From contig JAETSN010000027.1 of assembly GCA_021769625.1 (NCBI GenBank), forward strand, positions 1 through 53,512: a stretch of 53,512 nt of DNA. The letters run 5' to 3'. The notes under the pieces are model-generated. The model saw only the letters and a program-made list of their open reading frames with translations. It was not told the origin of the DNA and ran no database searches. Of the stretch, positions 7,916 through 15,232 are shown piece after piece. Numbering within the stretch: the stretch's first letter is position 1; each line of letters opens with the position of its first letter. The translations under genes were made by a program, and so were the position numbers. The DNA is from [Clostridium] symbiosum. GTDB lineage: Bacteria; Bacillota; Clostridia; Lachnospirales; Lachnospiraceae.

Positions 7916-9193
7916 ATGAGCGAAAAGAGACGTGATAGCAAAAACCGTATTCTTCGCACAGGGGAGAGCCAGAGACCGGACGGAAAGTATATGTACCGCT
8001 ATGTAGACCTCAATGGGAAGACCCAGTGCATTTATAGCTGGCGGCTGGTGAATACAGACACTGTTCCGGAAGGAAAAAAAGATAATGGTTCACTGCGTGA
8101 GAAAGAAAAAGTGATCCAGAGGGATTTGGATGATTATATACTGCCGGAGGGAGCCGGATTTACCGTATTGAATCTGACAAAGAAATATATCAGACAAAAA
8201 ACGGGCGTAAAGCATACCACGAGGGCAGGCTATAATACGGTTCTCAATCTGCTGGAAAGAGACCCATTCGGGCAGAGGCGGATTGACAGAGTCAGATTAT
8301 CAGATGCGAAAGAGTGGCTGATCAAGCTGCAGCAGGTGGATAAAAAGAGTTATTCAGCGATCCATTCTATAAGGGGCGTGCTGAGGCCTGCTTTCCAGAT
8401 GGCCGTGGATGATGATATCTTAAGGAAGAATCCCTTTGAATTTATGCTTGCCACCGTTCTTGTGAACGATGCGGTGACCCGTGAAGCGATCACAAGAAAA
8501 GAAGAAAGAACATTCCTTGATTTTATAAAGAACGATAACCATTACAGCAAGTATTATGATGGTATGTATATCCTCTTTAAAACGGGAATGCGTATCTCTG
8601 AATTTACAGGGCTGACTTTAAAGGACATCGACATGGCGGACCGGACGATCAATATCGACCACCAGCTGCAGAAAACCGGGACTCTGGTCTACATTGACAC
8701 CACGAAGACCTATGCCGGGAAAAGGGTGATCCCGATGTCAGAGGATGTATATGAGTGCTTTGGGCGCATACTGGAAAGAAGGAACCCGCCCAAGGTGGAG
8801 CCGATGATTGACGGGTACAGCGGTTTCCTGTGGTTCGATAAGGATGGAAAGCCGATGGTGGCGATGCATTGGGAAAAGTATTTCCAGCACGCAGTGGAGA
8901 GGTACAACAGCATCTATAAGGTCCAGCTTCCAAAGATAACGCTCCATGTCTGCCGCCACACTTATTGCTCCAACATGGCAAAGTCAGGGATGAACCCGAA
9001 GGTCCTCCAGTATCTGATGGGACATAGTGATATCAGTGTTACGCTGAACACTTATACACATCTAAAGCTGGATGATGCAAGAAATGAAATGGTGAATATG
9101 AATCTTTTGCAGAAACAGGCCGAAAAGGAAATGGCAGCATTAGGTCAAAAGGAAGAGGAATATGAGCTGACAGCAATTCAAAAGAGTGTGTAG
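7916..9193 (+). CDS. int: Tyrosine site-specific integrase, Tn916 Int family
   Basis: A 425-residue tyrosine recombinase. The ATG at 7916 is chosen over the upstream GTG because AGGAGAG ends 5 bases before it. Residues 1-70 form the Tn916-type arm-binding domain (RILRTGESQRPDGKYMYRYV). Residues about 80-180 are the core-binding SAM-like domain. The catalytic domain shows R226 (TGMRISE), the AGKRVIPM lysine region, H344 and R347 in HVCRHTY, H370 in MGHSD and the nucleophile Y380 in NTYTH. All catalytic residues are present, so it should be active. With xis it forms the recombination module of the prophage. Tn916-type Int usually tolerates non-tRNA target sites, and no tRNA is seen nearby. Confidence 0.95.
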   Translation: MSEKRRDSKNRILRTGESQRPDGKYMYRYVDLNGKTQCIYSWRLVNTDTVPEGKKDNGSLREKEKVIQRDLDDYILPEGAGFTVLNLTKKYIRQKTGVKHTTRAGYNTVLNLLERDPFGQRRIDRVRLSDAKEWLIKLQQVDKKSYSAIHSIRGVLRPAFQMAVDDDILRKNPFEFMLATVLVNDAVTREAITRKEERTFLDFIKNDNHYSKYYDGMYILFKTGMRISEFTGLTLKDIDMADRTINIDHQLQKTGTLVYIDTTKTYAGKRVIPMSEDVYECFGRILERRNPPKVEPMIDGYSGFLWFDKDGKPMVAMHWEKYFQHAVERYNSIYKVQLPKITLHVCRHTYCSNMAKSGMNPKVLQYLMGHSDISVTLNTYTHLKLDDARNEMVNMNLLQKQAEKEMAALGQKEEEYELTAIQKSV

Positions 9194-9197
9194 GAAT

Positions 9198-9383
9198 GTG
9201 TAAAATGAAATGCCGATAATCCCAGTGTTTATAAGGCTTGCAGCGTTTTTACACGAATGGGATCGGAGAGATTGACCGTGTAATTTACACAGCGATTTCA
9301 AAAAATTCGGCCATAGGAGAACGGCAAATGTCGGGATGTGTAAAATGGAATTTTTGCCACGTTTTACACAGATTTTTACACAG
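9198..9383. other. Probable attachment-site arm region with repeated GTGTAAAA boxes
   Basis: The 318 bases between int and the next gene hold no supported gene but do contain a cluster of an 8-base motif. GTGTAAAA occurs at 9198-9205 and 9338-9345, its complement TTTTACAC at 9247-9254, 9362-9369 and 9374-9381, and a palindromic GTGTAATTTACAC at 9278-9290. Such repeats just outside int are where Tn916/lambda-type integrases bind with their arm domain. An AACCAAGAAAA direct repeat (near 9412 and 9485) lies further right and might mark the junction. The exact core site cannot be set without the left end. Confidence 0.55.
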
Positions 9384-9511
9384 TTCGATGAACAAAATAT
9401 ACCGAGATAAACCAAGAAAAGCGAAGAAACTGCAAATGTGCAAAATTCGTCAAAATGGCTTAAAACCTAGAAAAATCAAGAAAAACCAAGAAAATCGGAG
9501 ATAAAAATTTT

Positions 9512-9964
9512 ATGATAAAAGTACTTTTTATATGCCACGGCAACATCTGCCGCAGCCCCATGGCCGAATACATCTGCAAGAAAATGGCCGCCGAGCGTGG
9601 GCTTAGCGCAGAGCTGGAGATCGCTTCCGCTGCTACGAGCCGGGAGGAGATCGGGAACGGCGTCTATCCGCCTGCGAGAAGAAAATTGAACAGCGTGGGG
9701 ATTTCCTGCGATGGGCATCACGCAAGACAGGTCACAAAGGCGGATTATGACCATTACGACTATCTGATCGTCATGGAGCAGTACAATATCCGCAATCTGA
9801 TGCGGATCATCGGCAGCGATCCGGAAAAGAAAGTGTATAAACTGCTGGATTTCGCCGGCAGCGGTGCGGATATCGACGATCCCTGGTACACGGGGGATTT
9901 TGATACCGCGTACCGCGAGATCGTGGAGGGGCTGGAAGGCTTTTTCGAGGAAGTGGTAATGTAA
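9512..9964 (+). CDS. Low-molecular-weight protein tyrosine phosphatase
   Basis: A 150-residue cytosolic enzyme of the arsenate-reductase-like LMW-PTP family, which hydrolyses phosphotyrosine. The P-loop CX5R(S/T) is at residues 8-15 (CHGNICRS) and the general-acid loop is IDDPWY (D123). The length fits the family. It is the first chromosomal gene after the prophage integrase and stands alone, convergent with the sensor kinase. Substrates are unknown; in other bacteria such enzymes act on tyrosine kinases of polysaccharide export, but no kinase gene is nearby. Confidence 0.93.
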   Translation: MIKVLFICHGNICRSPMAEYICKKMAAERGLSAELEIASAATSREEIGNGVYPPARRKLNSVGISCDGHHARQVTKADYDHYDYLIVMEQYNIRNLMRIIGSDPEKKVYKLLDFAGSGADIDDPWYTGDFDTAYREIVEGLEGFFEEVVM

Positions 9965-10050
9965 AATGGGGAGGTGCGGCATGCGGCAGGAGATGTTTTG
10001 TATCTGCTGCATGAAAGCTGCCTGAAACACAGGGGAAGGTGGCAGGCGCT

Positions 10051-11433
10051 TCAGGGAAGGAGCAGGGGAAGCTCTATGGAGACGACAAACCCTTCCCTGT
10101 TCTCCGCATGGAAATTTCCGCTGTGGGCGCGGATGATCTTGTAGGCCATGGGCAGTCCGAAACCGTGGACGGTATTCGGAAGGGTGTCCAGATTTTCCAG
10201 AACCTTTGCGGGCACGCCCTGTCCGTTGTCGGCGAGAACGATGCAGACATGCCCGTCTTTCATAAAACCGGAGACGGTGATATGACAGCCCTCTTCATTG
10301 TGGGAAATACTGTTTTGTAAAAGATTATAGAAAGCCCTTGCGAGGAGCGCTTCATCCCCGTCGACGACGGCCTGTTCACAGTCCAGAGAAAGAGAAATAT
10401 CATATCTTTCCGGGAGATCCTGATTCAGCAGTTCGCTTGCCACGCTGCGCAGCAAAACACAGATATGCACCGGGGTTTTCCGGAGCGGCTGCATCTCGTA
10501 TTCCAGTGAGGAGATCAGGTTCAGATCCTCGATCAGCTTCTTGATCTTCAGGCCCTGGGCGGTGATGATGGCGGCATATTTTCTGTTTTCTTCGGAGAGT
10601 TCCGGACTTTCGGCAAGCTGTCCGCCGTAGCCGATCACCATGGAAAGCGGCGTGCGGATATCGTGGGAGATGCCCGAGATCCAGTTGGAACGTGCCCGGT
10701 CTCTGGAGGAGAGCATGCTGTTTTTGCGGGTGAGAGCGCGGGAAATCTGGTTGATATTGGAAAAGGGTTCTCTGAAGACTCCTTTTGCAGGCAATGTGAC
10801 GATTTCTTCCCGGCGCAGTTTCACAAGCCCTTCCGTCAGGAGGCGTATCTTTTTATATAGGGTGGAGCCGCCGATGGAGGAGAGCAGCAGCGCGACAAAA
10901 AAATTGACGGCAAAGATGCGGAAAATACGTTGGGGGAGGGTCTGATACCACTCTTCGTTGTATTCAAGGGTATATTTTCCGACTGCATTTTTGGGAAGGC
11001 CGAGAATGAAAAGGCCGTAATCTTCGATCCTCATATAAACGGGATAATCGCATAAAAACCACTTGGAAATGCGGGCGATGTCGGTGAGGGAGTAATGATC
11101 CGGGATATCTGCGGGCTTGCGCAGGGACCAGATGATATCCCCGTTCTGATCCAGAAGGATACACCAGTCTTCCTCGGGAAGCAGTGCCTCGTCCAAAAGG
11201 GCAGGATCGGATAAATGCCCTGTCTCATCCGTCGTAAAAGTGAAATTTTCGCTGATCCTGGTCAGGATGCCCCGGGGATTTTTGGGAAAAACATCGCCCC
11301 TGTTGCTGATGATATAGCCCATGCCCAGAAAAGTGACCGCGAAGAGGATCATAGCCACAACAGTGGAGATCAGGGCGATGGATGCCAGTATTTTTAAAAT
11401 GGTAAAATTCATGAAAGAGAGTTTCTTCTTCAT
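10051..11433 (-). CDS. Sensor histidine kinase of the lantibiotic-response two-component system (CprK-like)
   Basis: A 460-residue membrane kinase: transmembrane helix 1 about residues 12-40, an extracellular sensor of about 130 residues, transmembrane helix 2 about 175-192, then a HisKA domain with phospho-acceptor H257 in the ISHDIRTPLS box. The ATP-binding domain shows NLLQNSISHN, DNGQGVP and GFGLPMAYKI. It lies 77 bases after its response regulator on the same strand. The pair is divergent from a LanFEG-type transporter, the layout of clostridial Cpr-type systems sensing antimicrobial peptides. Ligand identity is inferred from context only. Confidence 0.9.
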   Translation of the reverse strand: MKKKLSFMNFTILKILASIALISTVVAMILFAVTFLGMGYIISNRGDVFPKNPRGILTRISENFTFTTDETGHLSDPALLDEALLPEEDWCILLDQNGDIIWSLRKPADIPDHYSLTDIARISKWFLCDYPVYMRIEDYGLFILGLPKNAVGKYTLEYNEEWYQTLPQRIFRIFAVNFFVALLLSSIGGSTLYKKIRLLTEGLVKLRREEIVTLPAKGVFREPFSNINQISRALTRKNSMLSSRDRARSNWISGISHDIRTPLSMVIGYGGQLAESPELSEENRKYAAIITAQGLKIKKLIEDLNLISSLEYEMQPLRKTPVHICVLLRSVASELLNQDLPERYDISLSLDCEQAVVDGDEALLARAFYNLLQNSISHNEEGCHITVSGFMKDGHVCIVLADNGQGVPAKVLENLDTLPNTVHGFGLPMAYKIIRAHSGNFHAENREGFVVSIELPLLLP

Positions 11434-11510
11434 AACAGATATATACCTTTCAAGTAAAAATCATACCGCCTGTGGCGATCCGCAGCATACATTTCATCAT
11501 ACAGGCAGAT

Positions 11511-12263
11511 TTATCCCTTTATGACAAGTTTATACCCCAGTCCCTTCACAGTCAGCAGATGTTTCGGAGAGGAGGGCGCCTCCTCGATCTTCTGGCGGAG
11601 CCTCCGGATATGCACCATCAGTGTATTTTCATAGCCATAGCTGGTATCGCCCCAGGCCGCCATGGTCAGGGCGTCGCTTGTGACGATGCGGTTTTTCTGG
11701 CCGTACAGTATCTTCAGCAGGATCAGTTCTTTCGGCGTCAGCGGAATTTCTTCATCGCCGCATTTCACTACAGCGTTATCAAACTGGATCCGGCGCTCCC
11801 CGCAGGCGGAATCCGGCAGGGAAAATCCGTTTTCAGGCAGGATATTGCCGTAAGTGCGCCGCAAAAGAGCAGTGACCCGCAACAGAAATTCTTTCGGCAA
11901 AAAGGGCTTTACGATGTAATCGTCCGCGCCCAGCGCAAGCCCCCTTATCTTGTCTTCCGCTTCGCCCCTGGCGGTCAGGAAGATGACCGGTACCTGGGAG
12001 AACTTTCTGATCTCCCGAAACAGGAAGAAACCGTCTCCGTCGGGCAGATTCACGTCTAAAATGCAGAGGGAGACAGATTGCTTTTCCATTACATCTAACG
12101 CGCCCTTGCAGGTTTTTGCAGTGTATATCTGAAAGAAGCCGTTGGAGTACAGGATCTGTTCCAGCATGGACAGAAGCTGGGGCTCATCGTCCACCAACAG
12201 TATCTTCTTATTTTTCAGTTCCGGGGTATCCGTAGTTTTCTCCGTCATATTTTTTTCTGTCAT
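11511..12263 (-). CDS. OmpR/PhoB-family response regulator (CprR-like)
   Basis: A 250-residue regulator. The start at 12263 is chosen because GGAGAAAGG lies 8 bases before that ATG; a longer frame reaches 12332 but lacks a site. The receiver domain has the acidic pair D25/D26, phospho-acceptor D70 (LCILDVNLPDG) and the conserved Lys in YIVKPF. The C-terminal winged-helix domain contains LTPKELILLKILYG and MVHIRRLRQKIE. It is cotranscribed with the downstream kinase. Its likely target is the divergent ABC operon, where 11-base-spaced TAAGG boxes suit a tandem-binding OmpR-type dimer. Confidence 0.93.
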   Translation of the reverse strand: MTEKNMTEKTTDTPELKNKKILLVDDEPQLLSMLEQILYSNGFFQIYTAKTCKGALDVMEKQSVSLCILDVNLPDGDGFFLFREIRKFSQVPVIFLTARGEAEDKIRGLALGADDYIVKPFLPKEFLLRVTALLRRTYGNILPENGFSLPDSACGERRIQFDNAVVKCGDEEIPLTPKELILLKILYGQKNRIVTSDALTMAAWGDTSYGYENTLMVHIRRLRQKIEEAPSSPKHLLTVKGLGYKLVIKG

Positions 12264-12697
12264 AGATAGTGCCTTTCTCCGTATTCTTACCCGTTTGCTG
12301 TAACTCTCCGGGGGATGCGCACGGATTTGCATAGGAAATATGCCGCTTTGCGGCGCAGATTCGGCGCAGGAAACGAACGAAATATAAACATTTTGTTCGT
12401 TTCCATATTATATTCCGGAACGCTTCCACGAATAGAGTATAGCACAAAAAATTGCAGATTTAAGTCTTTTTGAGCAGAGAGATCTAAAATTAAGGTTGCT
12501 GTAAGGAGAAGTTAAGTTTGGGGTAAGGGCGGGGTGATATGGTTGGAACATCAAGTATCTTCCTGATGTTGGCGTTTGCTGCAGCAAAGAGGAACGGACA
12601 CACAGATATGCAGATATCTATGAAAAATGCGGACAGGCGGGGGTCAGGATGTGCGTGGATAAAACATATAAAAGAAATTTGCGGAGGTCAAAGAAGT
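12264..12697. promoter_or_regulatory. Divergent control region of the two-component system and ABC transporter
   Basis: A 434-base gap without a supported gene. Four TAAGG/TAAGT direct repeats start at 12491, 12502, 12513 and 12524, spaced exactly 11 bases on one helix face. On the reverse strand a TATAAT-like box lies in the AT-rich stretch near 12405-12415, beside GGAACGCTTCC, an 11-base inverted repeat. Transcript starts cannot be fixed from sequence. The forward ABC start at 12698 is preceded by GGAGG at 12684-12688. Confidence 0.5.
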
Positions 12698-13429
12698 ATG
12701 AAAGAACTCATAAGAACAGAAAATCTTTCCAAACGTTACGGGGAAGTACTGACAGTAAAAGGAATCAATCTGTCGGTGATGGAAGACACGATCTACGGAT
12801 TCTGCGGGCCTAACGGCGCGGGAAAATCCACCACGCTGAAAATGCTGTTGGGGCTGGTAAGGCCCACGGAGGGGGAGATCAGCCTGTTTGGCAGGAAGAT
12901 GACGGCAAAAAACAGGATGGAGATCCTGCGGCAGACAGGTTCCCTGATAGAGAGCCCGTCCTACTACGGACACTTGACGGGGAGGGAGAATCTGGAGATT
13001 TTACAGGGACTTTTGAAAGTGCCGAAGGAAAATGTGGACGAAGTGCTGCGAATCGTGCGGCTGGACGGGCAGGGGAAGAAAAAGGTATCCGCCTATTCTC
13101 TGGGGATGAAGCAGAGGCTCGGGCTTGCGGCGGCGCTTCTTAACTTTCCGAAACTGCTGATCCTGGACGAACCCACCAACGGCCTTGACCCGGCGGGCAT
13201 TCAGGAAATGCGGGAACTGATCCGCTCCCTGCCGGAAAAATACGGTATGACAGTGATCATATCCAGCCACCTTCTGTCGGAGATCGATCAGATCGTTGAC
13301 GATATCGGCATCATCGCCAATGGGAAGCTGAAATATCAGGGGTCGCTGGGCAGGCTTCATGAGCAGGATGTCACAAAGACACTCGAAGAGATCTTTTTGG
13401 ATATGACGATGGAAGAGGTGAGTTTATGA
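12698..13429 (+). CDS. ABC transporter ATP-binding protein, lantibiotic/bacitracin protection type (LanF/CprA-like)
   Basis: A 243-residue ATPase. The ATG at 12698 follows GGAGG by 9-10 bases; the longer open frame upstream has no such site. Walker A is GPNGAGKST (37-45), the signature is YSLGMKQRLG, Walker B is LLILDEPTNGLDP, and the switch His is in IISSHLLSEID. This is the BcrA/LanF class that expels peptide antimicrobials from the membrane. The stop overlaps the permease start (ATGA). The operon is divergent from a matching two-component system. Confidence 0.93.
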   Translation: MKELIRTENLSKRYGEVLTVKGINLSVMEDTIYGFCGPNGAGKSTTLKMLLGLVRPTEGEISLFGRKMTAKNRMEILRQTGSLIESPSYYGHLTGRENLEILQGLLKVPKENVDEVLRIVRLDGQGKKKVSAYSLGMKQRLGLAAALLNFPKLLILDEPTNGLDPAGIQEMRELIRSLPEKYGMTVIISSHLLSEIDQIVDDIGIIANGKLKYQGSLGRLHEQDVTKTLEEIFLDMTMEEVSL

Positions 13430-14178
13430 GGGCGTTATGGAAGGCGGAGTACCGAAAAACAAGAAGGCGTTACCTGCTGCTGTTTGTGTGCGGGATGACG
13501 GCAATGGGACTGATATGGGCCCTGCACGGTAAATTGAGTGATGACGCTATAGAAAAGGGTTGGTATATGCTGCTTTACCAGATGCCTGTGATCAATGTGA
13601 TCGTATTGCCGATGCTGGCGATGCTGATCGCCTCGAGGCTGGGCGATCTGGAGCATAAAAACAATATGCTGCGGCACCTTTGCACGATGGCGGAGCGGGG
13701 AAAGCTGTATGATGCAAAGCTTCTCTACGGACTGGGGCTGATGCTTATCAGTATTTTGATGGAATGGTTCGGCATCATTGCGGACGGTTTTTTCAGACAT
13801 CATTTCGGCGGACATTTTTTGTTCAAAGAATATATATTACTGCTGTTATTTACGGCCATGCCTACTTTTGCGGTTTATATATTGCTGCATACGCTCGCAA
13901 TGTGCTGCGAGAAACCGGCTGTTCCCTATATTGTGGGGATCGTGGGGGAATTTGTGGGACTGTTGTCGCTGTTTTTGCCCTACCGCTGCCTTTACTACGG
14001 GACGCCCTGGGGGTATTACGGGTCGCTGATGCTCGTGGGGGCGGAATACGACAGGGAGACAAGGATCTCCACCTATTTTTACCGTGAGGTCAACTGGGGC
14101 GGTTTCATTGCAATCATAATAATAACAGTAGTTATCTATATTGCGGGCAGAATGATATTTTGCAGAAAAGAGCTCTGA
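13426..14178 (+). CDS. ABC transporter permease, lantibiotic immunity type (LanE/MutE-like)
   Basis: A 250-residue membrane protein with about six hydrophobic segments (for example near residues 18-33, 48-70, 100-120, 135-160, 165-187 and 222-243) and a short cytosolic N-terminus (MRALWKAEYRKTRRRY), as in the ABC-2 / MutE permeases. Its start overlaps the ATPase stop, so the two are translationally coupled. It should form a heteromeric pore with the second permease at 14435. A weak hairpin with a T run follows. Confidence 0.85.
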   Translation: MRALWKAEYRKTRRRYLLLFVCGMTAMGLIWALHGKLSDDAIEKGWYMLLYQMPVINVIVLPMLAMLIASRLGDLEHKNNMLRHLCTMAERGKLYDAKLLYGLGLMLISILMEWFGIIADGFFRHHFGGHFLFKEYILLLLFTAMPTFAVYILLHTLAMCCEKPAVPYIVGIVGEFVGLLSLFLPYRCLYYGTPWGYYGSLMLVGAEYDRETRISTYFYREVNWGGFIAIIIITVVIYIAGRMIFCRKEL

Positions 14179-14185
14179 AATTTAT

Positions 14186-14206
14186 AATAGCAATAGCTAT
14201 TTTTTT
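14186..14206 (+). terminator. Weak terminator or attenuator between the two permease genes
   Basis: AATAGC and GCTATT form a 6-base stem with a 4-base loop followed by a T run. It stands in the 256-base gap between the permeases and might lower expression of the second one. The rest of this gap is AT-rich and shows no gene. Confidence 0.4.
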
Positions 14207-14434
14207 CGGCATGTCAAAACGAGAATATGCTAAGGAGAAAACAACAGAGTAACCGATGAGGGAATGGTAGGGATATGACAAGAAAACAAAAAAATAACAG
14301 ATGTAATAATATGACGAGAGCAACACATCAAAGGTAATGGGCTGAAAAAGAATAATATCGGGTGTTATATTTTGAGGCATAACTGTGAAAAGAGTACTGA
14401 AAAGAGAACACAGAAACAGAAAAGGAGAGAAACA

Positions 14435-15169
14435 ATGATATTACGATTATACAGAGCGGAAAGAATGAAATTGAGGCGTTCCCCCATATGGCTTGTCTTT
14501 GTCATCGTGCCGGTGGTGCCGGCATTTCTGGGAACGATGAACTACCTGAACAATATAGCGATACTGAGATCCGAGTGGTTCAGCCTCTGGACCCAGCACA
14601 CACTGTTTACCAGTTACTTTTTCCTGCCGATCCTGCTGGGGCTTTACTGCAGTTATCTGATGCGGCTGGAAAAAAACAACCGTAATCTGACAAAACTGCT
14701 GACACTGCCCATCTCCCGGAAGGAACTGTTCGTGGCGAAACTGCTGTCAGCGGGGAAGATCATATTATTTACGGAAGCCTGGATAGGGATCCTGTTCCTG
14801 ATCTCCGGGAAATTGGCAGGACTTGCGGCGAAACCGCCGGTGGGAAGTCTGGTGATCTGGTGCCTTTTCGGGGCGTTGGGAGGAACGGTCATGGCAGCGG
14901 TGCAGCTCATCGTCTCCCTCCTGTGCGACAGCTTTGCGCTGCCCGTTGGCATATCCTTTGCGGGTGGGCTCAGCGGTCTGATGGCAATGGCAAAGGGCGG
15001 CTTAGGCCATATCTATCCCTACTCCCTGATGGCTTACGGCATGGTCTCCAACAACAATAAGCAGCAACTTACAGCGGAGGGGTATCCGCAGTTTGTTGTG
15101 GTCTGCCTCTTTTATCTGGTGCTCTTTACTGTAGGAGGGGCGATGATCATGGAGAAAAAGGAAGTATGA
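14435..15169 (+). CDS. ABC transporter permease, lantibiotic immunity type (LanG/MutG-like)
   Basis: A 244-residue membrane protein. The ATG at 14435 follows AAAGGAGAG, and the longer frame from 14372 is not needed. The N-terminus MILRLYRAERMKLRRSPIW is the amphipathic cytosolic start common in LanG/MutG and other ABC-2 permeases. About six hydrophobic segments follow. With the LanF-like ATPase and LanE-like permease it completes the usual three-gene LanFEG unit, which protects cells from lantibiotics and related peptides. No lantibiotic biosynthesis gene is in the window, so resistance is more likely than self-immunity. Confidence 0.85.
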   Translation: MILRLYRAERMKLRRSPIWLVFVIVPVVPAFLGTMNYLNNIAILRSEWFSLWTQHTLFTSYFFLPILLGLYCSYLMRLEKNNRNLTKLLTLPISRKELFVAKLLSAGKIILFTEAWIGILFLISGKLAGLAAKPPVGSLVIWCLFGALGGTVMAAVQLIVSLLCDSFALPVGISFAGGLSGLMAMAKGGLGHIYPYSLMAYGMVSNNNKQQLTAEGYPQFVVVCLFYLVLFTVGGAMIMEKKEV

Positions 15170-15232
15170 TAGTTAATGCCTTTAACCAGCCGGGAGGATT
15201 TGATTTTCCTTCCGGCGTCCGGCATCGGATCC

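Noticed and set aside
9198-9383. CRISPR-like array from the GTGTAAAA repeats
   Set aside because: The repeats are only 8 bases, in both orientations and unevenly spaced.
12539-12697. N-terminal extension of the ABC ATPase
   Set aside because: The ATPase fold starts at MKELIRTENL with GGAGG at the right distance; the extension has no ribosome site.
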